From Thermococcus sp. EP1 (GTDB taxonomy: Archaea > Methanobacteriota_B > Thermococci > Thermococcales > Thermococcaceae): a stretch of DNA of 64,000 nt. Both the position numbers and the translations under genes were made by a program. Shown piece after piece: positions 8,298-19,830 of the stretch; the stretch's first letter is position 1; every line of letters starts with the position of its first letter. The notes beneath the pieces were generated by a model. It saw nothing but the letters and a program-made list of their open reading frames with translations, was not told the origin of the DNA and did no database searches. The DNA lies in NCBI RefSeq assembly GCF_001317345.1, contig NZ_JXCG01000003.1, positions 124,001 to 188,000 on the forward strand, given 5' to 3'.

Positions 8298-8738
8298 ATG
8301 AAGATTAAGGATCTATTGAAAAATATAATTCATCAGGAAAATGAACTTTACAACTTGTACAAGCTTGGAGAAACTTTTGCAACCTATGAAAATCCCTCTT
8401 TAGTTGATCACTTCCAATGGCTTGCAAGCGAAGAATTAAGGCATAGACATACGATAGAGAGATTTCTCGAAGAGAATGCTCTAGAGAGAACGGCAGTCAT
8501 AGATTATTTAGATGTATTAAGTCTAGAACCCTATTTCCAAGATACTCGAGCAGAGCCAAAGACTCTTGAAAATCTGGTTTTGGAAGCATTAATAAGGGAG
8601 AAACATAGTTATGAACTTTACAAGAAGCTTAGTGAGATAGTGGAAGGGGGTTTAAGAGATATATTTCAAATGATGAGCCAAGAAGAACTGAGACATGGTT
8701 ATAGATTGAAAATTATATATGAAGGGTTGACCAAATAA
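8298..8738 (+). CDS. ferritin/rubrerythrin-like di-iron protein
   Basis: 146-residue all-helical protein with repeated E-x6-Y and E-E-x-x-H di-iron motifs: ENELYNLYKLGE, SEELRHRHTIERF, EKHSYELYKK, QEELRHGYRL. This is the rubrerythrin-type four-helix bundle without the rubredoxin domain. Proteins of this kind store iron or reduce peroxide; the substrate is not known. GGAGAAGG precedes ATG 8298. Position 7 nt behind the CDF transporter suggests coupled iron/metal homeostasis. Confidence 0.75.
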   Translation: MKIKDLLKNIIHQENELYNLYKLGETFATYENPSLVDHFQWLASEELRHRHTIERFLEENALERTAVIDYLDVLSLEPYFQDTRAEPKTLENLVLEALIREKHSYELYKKLSEIVEGGLRDIFQMMSQEELRHGYRLKIIYEGLTK

Positions 8739-8759
8739 GTTGGATAAAATATCCGACTT
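8737..8759 (+). terminator. hairpin at the end of the ferritin-like gene
   Basis: AAGTTGGATA-AAA-TATCCGACTT forms a 10-bp stem (one G-T pair) with a 3-nt loop, starting inside the stop codon of the ferritin-like gene and followed by T-rich sequence. It could stabilise the 3' end or contribute to termination; an operator role is possible but it is ~185 nt from the next start. Confidence 0.45.
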
Positions 8760-8870
8760 ACTTGTTTCTTACTTTTTATTATTCCGACAGAGGTAACCAA
8801 TAGTATTTGTCATGTTGGCAATTCCCACCAGAGTAAGATATATGTACCTTAGATACTCATTATCCTATAC

Positions 8871-8892
8871 TGATACTTTTACTAAGGTATCA
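8871..8892 (+). promoter_or_regulatory. inverted repeat upstream of nrdJ
   Basis: TGATAC (8871-8876) and GTATCA (8887-8892) are perfect 6-nt arms separated by 10 nt, ending 33 nt before the nrdJ start. The location fits a repressor or activator site. It does not match the bacterial NrdR box. Chance occurrence in AT-rich sequence cannot be excluded. Confidence 0.35.
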
Positions 8893-8907
8893 CAAATGGT
8901 AAAATAA

Positions 8908-11619
<2,712 letters not shown>

Positions 11620-11689
11620 GCTTTTCTTTTAACTATTTATAGAGGATGAAACATTGGCTTTCAGGATGGGTGGGTCACTGAACGCTGGG

Positions 11690-11699
11690 TTTTTAAACC
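11690..11699 (+). promoter_or_regulatory. TATA box of the PRTase-ThpR-CCA operon
   Basis: TTTTTAAACC, 43 nt before ATG 11742, with a strong AGGAGGGTGAG ribosome binding site at 11729-11739. The three following genes are overlapping or nearly so and were probably transcribed from here. Confidence 0.5.
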
Positions 11700-11741
11700 A
11701 TGACTCTTTTACTTTACCATATATCATAGGAGGGTGAGAAA

Positions 11742-12203
11742 ATGGATAAAGTTTATCTCACATGGTGGCAGGTTGATAGAGCTATATTCTCACTGGCTGA
11801 TGTTCTACGGGATTACAAACCAGATGTTATTATAGGAATAGCGAGAGGTGGATTGATCCCTGCAGTAAGACTTAGCCATATCCTAGGGGAAGTGGAGCTT
11901 AAAGTAATTGACGTAAAATTCTATAAGGGGATTGATGAAAGAGCTGAGAGGCCCACAATAACAATCCCCATTCATGGGGACATAGAAGGGAAAAAAGTAA
12001 TAATAGTAGATGATGTTAGTGATACAGGAAAAACGCTCCAGGTAGTCATTGAGGAGGTTAAAAAGAGGGGGGCAAAGGACATTAAGGTAGCGTGTTTGGC
12101 CATGAAGCCATGGACTTCAGTTGTACCGGACTTTTATGTGTTTAGGACAGATAAATGGATTGTGTTCCCCTGGGAGGAATTCCCGGTGGTGGCTAGGGAA
12201 TGA
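11742..12203 (+). CDS. purine phosphoribosyltransferase (XGPRT-like)
   Basis: 153-residue type I PRTase. The PRPP-binding signature [14 protein letters not shown] (about 87-100) is intact, and the N-terminal [17 protein letters not shown] corresponds to the PPi loop. The closing [12 protein letters not shown] has the aromatic residue that stacks on the purine in Gpt-like enzymes. It should salvage xanthine, guanine or hypoxanthine to the nucleotide. The ThpR gene overlaps its end by 4 nt (ATGA), with a CCA enzyme gene behind. Confidence 0.82.
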   Translation: MDKVYLTWWQVDRAIFSLADVLRDYKPDVIIGIARGGLIPAVRLSHILGEVELKVIDVKFYKGIDERAERPTITIPIHGDIEGKKVIIVDDVSDTGKTLQVVIEEVKKRGAKDIKVACLAMKPWTSVVPDFYVFRTDKWIVFPWEEFPVVARE

Positions 12204-12757
12204 GGGCTTTTATAGCCATCGAGATAAATGATGAAGTCAGACAAAAGTTAGTTGAGGTTCAAGAAAGGATAAAAAAAGCTAAGGCTGCAAAAATTAAGTT
12301 CGTTGAGCCAGAAAACCTCCATCTTACTTTAAAATTCTTAGGAGAAATAACAGAGGAACAAGCAGAAGATATTAAAAGGATTCTTGAATCTATTGCAAAG
12401 GAACATCCCAAACATGAGGTTAATGTAAAGGGGATAGGGGTCTTTCCTAGTTACAATTATGTACGAGTTATCTGGGCAGGGATTGAGGGAGATGAAATTA
12501 TAAAAAAGATTGCTCAGAAAATAGACAATGCTCTTTTTAACCTTGGATTTAAAAGGGAGAAAAATTTTGTCTCTCACGTTACAATAGGAAGAGTAAAATT
12601 TGTAAAGGACAAAGTAGAGCTTATGTTAGTCTTAAAAGAGCTTGCTGCTCAGGAATTTGGTCGTTTTAATGTTGAGGCAATAGAACTTAAAAAGAGTACT
12701 TTAACCCCCAAAGGCCCAATATATGAAACTCTTGCAAGATTTGAGCTTCAAGATTAG
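12200..12757 (+). CDS. thpR: RNA 2',3'-cyclic phosphodiesterase
   Basis: 2H phosphoesterase of the LigT/ThpR family, 185 residues, with the two HxT motifs HLTLKFLGE (His41) and HVTIGRV (about His128). Members hydrolyse 2',3'-cyclic phosphate ends of RNA and can ligate tRNA halves in vitro. It overlaps the PRTase gene (ATGA) and is followed after 9 nt by the CCA-adding enzyme; the latter pairing is sensible as both act on tRNA 3' ends or halves. Confidence 0.9.
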   Translation: MRAFIAIEINDEVRQKLVEVQERIKKAKAAKIKFVEPENLHLTLKFLGEITEEQAEDIKRILESIAKEHPKHEVNVKGIGVFPSYNYVRVIWAGIEGDEIIKKIAQKIDNALFNLGFKREKNFVSHVTIGRVKFVKDKVELMLVLKELAAQEFGRFNVEAIELKKSTLTPKGPIYETLARFELQD

Positions 12758-12766
12758 GTGTCTTTG

Positions 12767-14116
12767 ATGGAATTACTGAAAGAAGTTTTGAGTATGATAA
12801 AACCCTCTGAGGAAGAGAAGAAGGTAGTTAGTGCTGTAACTGAGGCAGTTTTTCAAATTGCGAAAGACGAAATTGATAACTACAACCTTGACATAGTCCC
12901 GTATCTTGTGGGGTCGATCGCAAAAGATACTTACCTTTCAGGGGATCATGACATTGACCTTTTCTTGGCATTCCCCACTAATACTTCCCTCGAAGAGCTG
13001 AAGAAAACAGGACTGGAACTTGCTAAGGCAATTGGAAGAAAACTCGATACTTATGAAATTGCTTACGCGGAACATCCCTATGTAAAGGCCACTTATAAAG
13101 GATTTGAAGTTGATTTGGTACCGTGTTATAATGTGGAGAACTGGAAAGAAGTTAGAACAGCAGTTGACAGATCTATTCTACATACAAAATGGATCATTGA
13201 GCATTTAGACGGAAAAAATGATGAAGTGAGGCTCCTTAAGAGATTTCTTAAAGGAATAAATGTTTATGGGAGTGAAGTGTACATTAGAGGGTTCTCAGGG
13301 TATCTAACGGAACTCCTGATTATTAAGTATGGTTCATTTATGAAGTTGATTGAAGATATTGAATTTCTAGGAAAAAGCAAAATAGTTGACCTCGGGGGGT
13401 GGATTAGAAAGGAACCTGAAATAGCATATAAGACTATAGAAAGAGAGAGTGAGAGTCCTCTTATAGTTATAGATCCTGTAGATCCCAGAAGGAATGTGGC
13501 ATCAGCCTTGAGTTGGGAAAAATTTGGGGTATTTTACTTTAAGGCTAGAGAATTTAGAGAGGGCCCGAGGCTGGAATTCTTCTTTCCTCCAGAGAAAAAA
13601 ACTGGTAATTATAGAGGTCTGCTTAGGGAAAAAGGAACAAACTTGGTAACCATTCTTTTCCAAAAGCCAGATCTTGTTGATGATATTTTGTTGCCTCAAC
13701 TGGAGAAAAGTGCAAGAGGACTTGAAAAGGTATTAAAAAAGAAGGGATTTGTTGTTGTTGATATCAACTGGGGGTACATGGAGAAAGCGTTTATAATGCT
13801 CGAGGTTGATAAAGTTCACAGACCAAGGATATCTCTAAAGATAGGTCCGGAGTTTCTTACTGAGAGTGGAGTTGAATTCTATAAAAGAAATAAAAAAGTA
13901 TGGATAAGAGGGAAAAGACTCTATTCTGAAAAAGAGGTCACTGAAAATATTGTGGATGTTATTAAAGAACTTTTTATAAAAAATCAAGTTGCCTTAGGAA
14001 GAAGTATTAAAAAGGAGATAATTAACAGTGATATTCTTGTTAATTTTGTTCCTCCTAAGCTCGAAAAAGAGGCATATCTCTTTTTAAGTAAAGAAAAGTG
14101 GAATGTAAAAGGTTAA
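12767..14116 (+). CDS. cca: CCA-adding enzyme (archaeal class I tRNA nucleotidyltransferase)
   Basis: Adds or repairs the CCA 3' end of tRNA using CTP and ATP. The 449-residue length and the polymerase-beta head GSIAKDTYLSGDHDIDLFL (Gly49-Ser50, catalytic Asp62 and Asp64, third Asp in FEVDLVPCY) are diagnostic of the archaeal class I enzyme. ATG 12767 is preferred over GTG 12758 because AGGTG lies 6 nt before it. Third gene of the run starting with the PRTase. The 3' end overlaps the convergent GH57 gene by 4 nt. Confidence 0.93.
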   Translation: MELLKEVLSMIKPSEEEKKVVSAVTEAVFQIAKDEIDNYNLDIVPYLVGSIAKDTYLSGDHDIDLFLAFPTNTSLEELKKTGLELAKAIGRKLDTYEIAYAEHPYVKATYKGFEVDLVPCYNVENWKEVRTAVDRSILHTKWIIEHLDGKNDEVRLLKRFLKGINVYGSEVYIRGFSGYLTELLIIKYGSFMKLIEDIEFLGKSKIVDLGGWIRKEPEIAYKTIERESESPLIVIDPVDPRRNVASALSWEKFGVFYFKAREFREGPRLEFFFPPEKKTGNYRGLLREKGTNLVTILFQKPDLVDDILLPQLEKSARGLEKVLKKKGFVVVDINWGYMEKAFIMLEVDKVHRPRISLKIGPEFLTESGVEFYKRNKKVWIRGKRLYSEKEVTENIVDVIKELFIKNQVALGRSIKKEIINSDILVNFVPPKLEKEAYLFLSKEKWNVKG

Positions 14117-15912
14117 ACTTTTGCTCTATGTTCACACCATTCCTTGTTTTCCCAATCTCCATGCATTTCTCCGGAAATATGGCCTGTATCTGCAACAGCC
14201 TTTTTCATATCATAGAGGGCCTCCAAAGCATTTCTTATGTCTTTAGGAAGATCTTCCCTTCCAACATATAAAGCAGCTCGTGTAATCACATTGTAATTAC
14301 AGTTTGGAACTTCGCTCTTTAGGCTGTCAAACCATGCTTTTTCACTAGTTTCCCAGCCCTCTAGACCAGGCATTTTGAAAAGTTCATAATCATAATAAAG
14401 CTGTGCGAATGCTAGGAGTTTCATATACTCTAGGAGAATGTAATTTGCTCTTTCGTGCATGTTCTCATCGATGTAGACCTTCATGAGTTCTATGAGAGCT
14501 TTACTTATTGCAGCCACGTTTTCAAAAGTGACTCTTGTATCTAAGTTTTCCCAAAATCTTGGATCTGAGTGATTTGCAAGGAGCATTAGGTAATATATTC
14601 TTCCGAGCTTTAAGGCAAGAGTCGGGTCAAGATCTTTTAGAGGCTCTATGACATAGTCCACAGTAGTGTCCATTTCAAAGTATTCATAATGTTCTCTGAA
14701 GAATATTCTCGAATACCTTATCAAGAACCCCTTTATTTCATCGATACTAGCCTCAGGAAGATATTTGTGAATCATGTCAATTACACCAAAGCGTATGCTT
14801 CTGTTGAGTTCTCTAAATAGTTTTGTGAATGCATATTTCCAAAGTTGAGATATTTTTTGTTTTTTGTAGAATCTGTGGATTACTTTACCATCTTCTCTTC
14901 TCATACCAACCCATCGTATATCACTCGTTCTTCCGTCTATGCTTAGGTCGTAATAGTCGCTCCAGCTGGAGTAGTCTTTTACATTTATTCTGAAATATTC
15001 GCTACATTCTCCTTCTAAGCATTTGAACTCTCCACTTTTCTTCTTTCTGACGAATTCTACTGTATTTATTGTCTCAACATTCTTCTCTTCAAGTTTTGTT
15101 ACCCATGCAAGAAATCTATCAAGTTGTTGTGGATTAGCAAGGAGGGCCTCAAGATCGCTTGCCAGGTAAACCAAGTATGGAATTTTTGCATTCTCCTTGA
15201 AGACATCTATCCTTCCTTCAACAACTCCTCTAACTAGACCGTTGATATCTAATGTATTAAAAGCAAATGCATCACTTAGTTGATGGTCTCTTCCAAAAAC
15301 ATATGCTACTTTATCATTGCATTTATATGTGTTACAGGAAAACTTAGCCTGAGGGAAGTTTAATCCTACAAACTGCCTTTCGTCAAGCAAGAATACTATA
15401 TCTTTGGTAGTGGATTCGGCAATAATTTTAGCAGTCTCCCTTGTTATCACATTTTCTGGAAGCCAATACCCCACAACATCTTTGTTCTTAGTGAAAGGTT
15501 CATAAAAGTCAAAAGAAACTTTTGCGAGTATCGCTTGCTCAAAAACACTTAAGTGTGGCATTATAGGGTGAAAAGGAGTTGTTGGCACGGCTTCCACCTT
15601 ATTCATGAGTAGCTCGACGATCTCTCCGTAAATCCTTGGTTTATATCGTAGAATCATATAGAGTGTAAATGGTTCAAAGTCAACACTTGCACATCCGGAT
15701 TTTAAAGAACCCAAGGCGTCACTTGTGTATTCGTAGGCCTTAATAACTGTTCTTGTCCAGTTTCTGGACTTTACTTCTATTTCTCTTATTCTTAAAGAAA
15801 CTGGGCTTAATCGCTCTGAATACTTTATTGGGTCCCACCCCGAGCCATCATGGATATAGATAATATCTCCTGGTTGGTATGCATGAAAATGATAACCAAA
15901 CTTTTGGTACAT
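14113..15912 (-). CDS. GH57 family glycoside hydrolase, substrate unknown
   Basis: 599-residue cytoplasmic protein (no signal peptide). GH57 motifs are seen: HFHAYQP (8-14), GYWLPEN with candidate nucleophile Glu153, and ASDLEALL with candidate acid/base Asp253. It lacks the features of the branching enzyme encoded at 31.1 kb (WLPECAYRP, PYDTELFGHWW), and resembles the uncharacterised GH57 'alpha-amylase-like' group. The C-terminal ~250 residues are helical. ATG 15912 follows GGTGTGAACGAC. Alpha-glucan processing is likely, but the reaction is not identifiable. Confidence 0.75.
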   Translation of the reverse strand: MYQKFGYHFHAYQPGDIIYIHDGSGWDPIKYSERLSPVSLRIREIEVKSRNWTRTVIKAYEYTSDALGSLKSGCASVDFEPFTLYMILRYKPRIYGEIVELLMNKVEAVPTTPFHPIMPHLSVFEQAILAKVSFDFYEPFTKNKDVVGYWLPENVITRETAKIIAESTTKDIVFLLDERQFVGLNFPQAKFSCNTYKCNDKVAYVFGRDHQLSDAFAFNTLDINGLVRGVVEGRIDVFKENAKIPYLVYLASDLEALLANPQQLDRFLAWVTKLEEKNVETINTVEFVRKKKSGEFKCLEGECSEYFRINVKDYSSWSDYYDLSIDGRTSDIRWVGMRREDGKVIHRFYKKQKISQLWKYAFTKLFRELNRSIRFGVIDMIHKYLPEASIDEIKGFLIRYSRIFFREHYEYFEMDTTVDYVIEPLKDLDPTLALKLGRIYYLMLLANHSDPRFWENLDTRVTFENVAAISKALIELMKVYIDENMHERANYILLEYMKLLAFAQLYYDYELFKMPGLEGWETSEKAWFDSLKSEVPNCNYNVITRAALYVGREDLPKDIRNALEALYDMKKAVADTGHISGEMHGDWENKEWCEHRAKV

Positions 15913-15970
15913 GTCGTTCACACCAAGATTTTTAAGTTGTTTGGAAGTATTAAGGGTTACGGTGAGTAGA

Positions 15971-16255
15971 ATGAGTAAATTAAAAACCTATCTTGAGACC
16001 TTAAATCAAAAAGTAAGTTATGTAGAGGAGCTCTATGGGTTTAAAATAAATTACCTCCCGCTTATAATAGAAGGGATCACTATAGTATTAGATAGAAAAA
16101 CCGGAAAGTTGAAAATTATTGAAGAAAACAGGTATCTCTCTGACGAAGAAATTAAGAATCTTGAAAGAAAAATAATTGAGAACATTGAAAAAGGAGTTGT
16201 TGAACTTTATTTAACAATGACTTTTGGAGAGGACGTCGGGTTGGGGGAGGGTTAA
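15971..16255 (+). CDS. small conserved hypothetical protein
   Basis: 94 residues from ATG 15971 (GGTGA at 5 nt; the upstream ATG 15911 has no ribosome binding site and overlaps the divergent start). Sequence MSKLKTYLETLNQKVSYVEELYGFKINYLPLIIEGITIVLDRKTGKLKIIEENRYLSDEEI... suggests one alpha/beta domain with a short beta-hairpin and terminal helices. I do not recognise the family. Divergent from the GH57 gene, convergent with the MoaD-like gene (4-nt overlap). Promoter TTTTTAAG at about 15930. Confidence 0.55.
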   Translation: MSKLKTYLETLNQKVSYVEELYGFKINYLPLIIEGITIVLDRKTGKLKIIEENRYLSDEEIKNLERKIIENIEKGVVELYLTMTFGEDVGLGEG

Positions 16256-16473
16256 CCTCCATATACCACAGGGAGAATCTTCAAAATGTCTCCTTCTTGT
16301 AAAGGATAATCTTTCGAAACTTTCTTTTCATTTATAAGTAAATGATGTTCATTTTCACTAATTTTTAATAGTGTAAGAACATCATTAACAAGAGCATTTT
16401 CTCTAACTTCGATTTCTATCTCGGGTTTATACTTTAAAGCAAGTTCTCCATAGAGTTTAACTTTTATCTTCAT
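16252..16473 (-). CDS. MoaD/ThiS-like ubiquitin-fold sulfur carrier
   Basis: 73 residues, beta-grasp pattern (MKIKVKLYGELALKYKPEIEIEV ... YPLQEGDILKILPVVYGG) with the C-terminal Gly-Gly required for thiocarboxylation or conjugation. Such proteins supply sulfur to pterin cofactor, thiamine or tRNA thiolation, or act as SAMPs. The nearby tungsten enzyme makes a role in tungstopterin synthesis plausible. It overlaps the upstream 108-residue gene by 17 nt. Confidence 0.82.
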   Translation of the reverse strand: MKIKVKLYGELALKYKPEIEIEVRENALVNDVLTLLKISENEHHLLINEKKVSKDYPLQEGDILKILPVVYGG

Positions 16474-16783
16474 TTCTCAGCTCCCCCAGAAATCTTGTTA
16501 ATTTTTTGTAAACTTCTTGGGGGGCTTCTTTTAGGGGAGAAAGTTTAAGCACAGGTTTTTCAAGCCCAATTACGAGTTTCTCAAAAAATTCAATAGCATT
16601 TCGTAGGCCTTCTTCCTGATCTGTCCCTGGAGGAATGTCATTATCGAAATAGTACCAGGTATCATTCTTTTTGTCATATAAAGCTAGGCTAGGAAACCAT
16701 TCTCCACATTCTCCCCCTATACTAAGTTCAATCATTATCTCATCGTTCTCTAGAAAACCCTGTTTAAGTTTTTCACGCCACAT
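16457..16783 (-). CDS. conserved hypothetical protein coupled to MoaD-like gene
   Basis: 108 residues from ATG 16783 (GGTGA 5 nt upstream; GTG 16792 overlaps that site). A mixed alpha/beta protein: IMIELSIGGECGEWFPSLALYDKKNDTWYYFDNDIPPGTDQEEGL then a helical half. No motif recognised. A minus-strand TATA-like TTTTTAAACC at about 16811-16820 probably serves this gene and the overlapping MoaD-like gene. Confidence 0.55.
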   Translation of the reverse strand: MWREKLKQGFLENDEIMIELSIGGECGEWFPSLALYDKKNDTWYYFDNDIPPGTDQEEGLRNAIEFFEKLVIGLEKPVLKLSPLKEAPQEVYKKLTRFLGELRNEDKS

Positions 16784-16825
16784 TAACTTCACCGGAAAAA
16801 GGTAGAGAAAAGGGTTTAAAAATCT

Positions 16826-17257
16826 TCAGAACTTTTCAAATTCAACTTTTGTAGGAGTTGGGTTTGCAAGATTATCACTTATAGGGCAACGCTCTTCAAC
16901 TTGTTTAAGCCATTTCTCAAGAGTTTCTTCATCAGCGTCGGTTTTTACCTTGACTTTTACTTTAATTTCCTTATATCCCGCTCGTTGAGTACCTTTTCCA
17001 TAAAGCTTTCCAGGATTAAATACTCCTTCGACCTCAATTTCTATGTCTTCTATGTTTATTCCCATATCCTTAGCTACAAGAGTTCCAACTATATTAATAC
17101 ATCCTGCAAGGGATGCTAGAGTATAATCTAGGGGGCTTGGGAATCCTCCTCCCACCTTGTCTATCATTATTTCGAATTCTCCAGCTTTCACCTTCATTTT
17201 GGTTGGAGAAATTCTCTTTCCAACAACTTTAATTGTCATGTCTTTATATTCGACCAT
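16826..17257 (-). CDS. OsmC/Ohr family peroxiredoxin-like protein
   Basis: 143 residues. OsmC fold with both catalytic cysteines: SLAGCINIVGTLVAK and EERCPISDNLANPTP. These proteins reduce organic hydroperoxides through a reactive Cys pair. ATG 17257 follows GGTGA at 5 nt. The gene lies between the WOR-type oxidoreductase and the MoaD-like pair; a minus-strand CTTTTTAAGG near 17290-17300 is a likely promoter. Confidence 0.85.
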   Translation of the reverse strand: MVEYKDMTIKVVGKRISPTKMKVKAGEFEIMIDKVGGGFPSPLDYTLASLAGCINIVGTLVAKDMGINIEDIEIEVEGVFNPGKLYGKGTQRAGYKEIKVKVKVKTDADEETLEKWLKQVEERCPISDNLANPTPTKVEFEKF

Positions 17258-17329
17258 GGACATCACCGTATATTTTTTAGCTATAAAGCCTTAAAAAGAT
17301 CATCAAAACCTAAAGTTTAAAAGAGAAAG

Positions 17330-19204
17330 TTAGATATTTAAACGCCTTTTAATGCGCTTAATTTCTCTCTTTGCCTCATTTAATCCTAGTTTCTCGAGGA
17401 CATCTTCTTTAGGAATGCCATTTTGGTCATACCCTATCTCAGCATAGTATTGTTTTACTTTGTTCATGATCTCTTCCTTGTTCAGTGTTTTCCCTTTCAC
17501 TGGGCCATTTGGGAGAGGTTCATAGAATCTTGGGGGATTATCGTCATCTCTTCTTGGATCCCAATAAACATCTGGGCCTCCCAGGAGTAGTAGAATTCTT
17601 TGGAGATGAATTATCCTTAGACCAATTTCATTGAACCATTGTTCTGGGGTTATGTTAAAACCTGTCAGGACATTTCCAAACTCTAGAATTCTTTCAAATC
17701 CAGGCCTTGTGACGAACATACATACAACAGCCGAATCGTAGAAGGCATTCACCATCTCTCCTTCATAACTATTTGCTGGGAGACCTGCAGTGGAAGTGTG
17801 ATCGCCACCTTGCACAGAAACTGCGTAACTTATGTCTTTTGTGTAATCCAGGTCACTTCTCACTCCATGAGCTCCAACTCCAACACCTTTTACATGAACT
17901 GCATATTGTAGTGCATCTACCTCTTTCATTTCGCTAATCTTTAAAGCGGCCCTATAAGTTCCTTCTGCCAATATGTCTCCTATTCCTTTTCTGTTTACTA
18001 TCAACTCTAAAAGCCTTGCAAAAGCCTTTTCATCTCCCCAATTAAGTTCAAACCCAAGATCGTCCTTTGTAAGAATTCCTCTTTGGTAAAGTTCTGCTGC
18101 AAATCCAAGAGTATTCCCCGCATTTATCCCATCTAATCCCAGTTCATCTACTAAGTAGGAAAGATAAACTATTTTTTCTGGCTCGAATATTCCAAGGTTT
18201 GTTCCCATGTATGCCATAAGCTCATAGTCTGGAGCATCGGTGATTGAGCCTTTATAGGGGCCATAGCGGAGATAAGAAATTTTCATACAATTCACTGGAC
18301 AACCATAATCGGCCCAGTATTTCTTAATCCAAGTTCTGTTTTCAAAATTCACTACACTTATTTCCTCATTGTCATGGTATTCTTCCTGCCAGTTTTTTAT
18401 GGGTTCACTTGAGCGGTCATGACCAACACTGTAACCTCCAGCTCCAGTTCCCCATTCTCTAAAAGTTGTCATCGTGAAGAGTTCTTTCCAGAATTCTTGG
18501 ATCATAGATTTCATCTTCTCTTTGTCGTGCACTTCAGGTAGGGCTTTACTGCCTTTTACAATTATTGCTTTTAAGTTCTTACTTCCCATTACTGCTCCAT
18601 AGCCCCCATAACCTGCTGCATGCATGAGCTTAGTCATTATTGCTGCAAAACGAATCTTATTTTCGCCCCCTTTGCTGATGTACATCATTGCAGGTTCTTT
18701 TGGTATCCCTCTTAGTGTTTCCTTCTTTTGGATTTCTTCGTGAACTTCTTTAAGTAGAGTCTTGTGAAGTTCCACTCCTCCCATTCCCCAGTATTTGGTT
18801 GCATCCCTTATCTCTACGTTGTCATTGTGAACAAAGAGATAAACTGGAGTTTTGGCTCTTCCTCTTATAATTATCCCATCATAGCCAGATGCTTTGAGTT
18901 CAAGTCCTACTTCACTACTTAATACGCTTCCAATAACTCCATTGCTTTCGGGGGATTTTGAAACAACTGAGGTTTTAATTCCGGGATAATACCCTGTTAA
19001 AGGCCCAGTAAGAATTAGTAGTAAGTTTTCTTCTCCAAGAGGGTCGATTTTTTCCCATTTATCCCCAAGCTCTTTCCATAAGAGGTAGACTCCAAGTCCT
19101 CTTCCACCATAGAACTTTCTTAAAATTTCTTCTTCAATCTCCACAGTCGTTACTTTTTCTCTTGTGAGGTCAACATCCAGAAGTTTTCCTGTATAAGCAT
19201 ACAT
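17330..19204 (-). CDS. tungsten-containing aldehyde:ferredoxin oxidoreductase family enzyme, WOR4-like
   Basis: 624 residues, AOR family (MYAYTGKLLDVDLTREKVTT..., FYGGRGLG, GYGGYGAVMGSKNLKAI). AOR members oxidise aldehydes at a bis-tungstopterin and pass electrons to ferredoxin via one Fe-S cluster. The cluster motif here is D299-x2-C302-x3-C306 plus C495: the first Cys of the usual CxxCxxxC is Asp. I recall that P. furiosus WOR4 has such a substitution and a 3Fe cluster, and ~622 residues, hence the WOR4-like label. The upstream gene for a four-cluster ferredoxin protein is 5 nt away, as for WOR5-type dimers. Substrate unknown. ATG 19204 follows GAGGTG. Confidence 0.82.
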   Translation of the reverse strand: MYAYTGKLLDVDLTREKVTTVEIEEEILRKFYGGRGLGVYLLWKELGDKWEKIDPLGEENLLLILTGPLTGYYPGIKTSVVSKSPESNGVIGSVLSSEVGLELKASGYDGIIIRGRAKTPVYLFVHNDNVEIRDATKYWGMGGVELHKTLLKEVHEEIQKKETLRGIPKEPAMMYISKGGENKIRFAAIMTKLMHAAGYGGYGAVMGSKNLKAIIVKGSKALPEVHDKEKMKSMIQEFWKELFTMTTFREWGTGAGGYSVGHDRSSEPIKNWQEEYHDNEEISVVNFENRTWIKKYWADYGCPVNCMKISYLRYGPYKGSITDAPDYELMAYMGTNLGIFEPEKIVYLSYLVDELGLDGINAGNTLGFAAELYQRGILTKDDLGFELNWGDEKAFARLLELIVNRKGIGDILAEGTYRAALKISEMKEVDALQYAVHVKGVGVGAHGVRSDLDYTKDISYAVSVQGGDHTSTAGLPANSYEGEMVNAFYDSAVVCMFVTRPGFERILEFGNVLTGFNITPEQWFNEIGLRIIHLQRILLLLGGPDVYWDPRRDDDNPPRFYEPLPNGPVKGKTLNKEEIMNKVKQYYAEIGYDQNGIPKEDVLEKLGLNEAKREIKRIKRRLNI

Positions 19205-19209
19205 ACTTC

Positions 19210-19761
19210 TCACCTCAGAAACTCCTCTCCAAAAACTTTTCTTGCTATTTGGGCCCCTTTCTCAATGGGGTTTTTGGCAAACGTCCTAAATATTGATCTA
19301 TAGTTTCCTTTAACAATTTTTAGAGCATCGTGTCCTGCTTCGTGGCAAACCTCTACACACTTAGGAGTTCCGTTACAAAGGTCACATATAACCACACTTC
19401 CTTTGTTTGTGGGAATTCTAGGTACATCCCCAGGGCAAGCTGTGATACAGGCTCCACATTCTATACAGCTCTCTTCATTCACAAGGACTGCTCCGGTCTT
19501 TTCGTCTACACTTAGGGCTTTTGTTGGACATGCCTCGACACAAGGATAATCTGGACATTGAGTACAAAGGTGCGGAACATTTATTCCTGGTAAAAGTTCA
19601 AAAATCCTTATGCGAGAAGCTTCTGGCCAAATAATTCCTTCGTGCTCAAGTGAGCATGCTATTTCGCATAACCTACATCCACTGCATTTATCGGGAGTCA
19701 CTAAAATCCATATTCTCTCAAAGTTCTCTCTTTGAGTGATTTCGTTACCTTCCTCGCCCAT
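19210..19761 (-). CDS. polyferredoxin subunit with four [4Fe-4S] clusters
   Basis: 183 residues with 16 cysteines in four clusters' worth of motifs: CSGCRLCEIAC, CTQCPDYPCVEAC, CIECGACITAC, CDLCNGTPKCVEVC. This is the HycB/DmsB-like electron-transfer architecture, and it closely precedes the tungsten enzyme gene, so it is the likely electron-accepting partner (compare PF1479 with WOR5). ATG 19761 has GGTGAT just upstream; ATG 19779 would add six residues and is an alternative start. Confidence 0.85.
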   Translation of the reverse strand: MGEEGNEITQRENFERIWILVTPDKCSGCRLCEIACSLEHEGIIWPEASRIRIFELLPGINVPHLCTQCPDYPCVEACPTKALSVDEKTGAVLVNEESCIECGACITACPGDVPRIPTNKGSVVICDLCNGTPKCVEVCHEAGHDALKIVKGNYRSIFRTFAKNPIEKGAQIARKVFGEEFLR

Positions 19762-19830
19762 ATAATCACCAAGAATCATTTAGATACTTCTAGCTTTATA
19801 ATAATTATGGGAATTAGAACGTTTAAACTC

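Noticed and set aside
8888-8904. Half match to the TrmBL1 sugar-regulon motif (TATCAC-N5-GTGATA) before nrdJ
   Set aside because: Only the left half fits (TATCAC); the right half is GTAAAA, and RNR is not a known target.
11641-11681. C/D sRNA-like series AGGATGA ... AGGATGG ... CTGA upstream of the PRTase gene
   Set aside because: The C and C' boxes each have mismatches, no D' box is visible, the second guide would be only 8 nt, and no terminal stem or suitable promoter spacing is seen.
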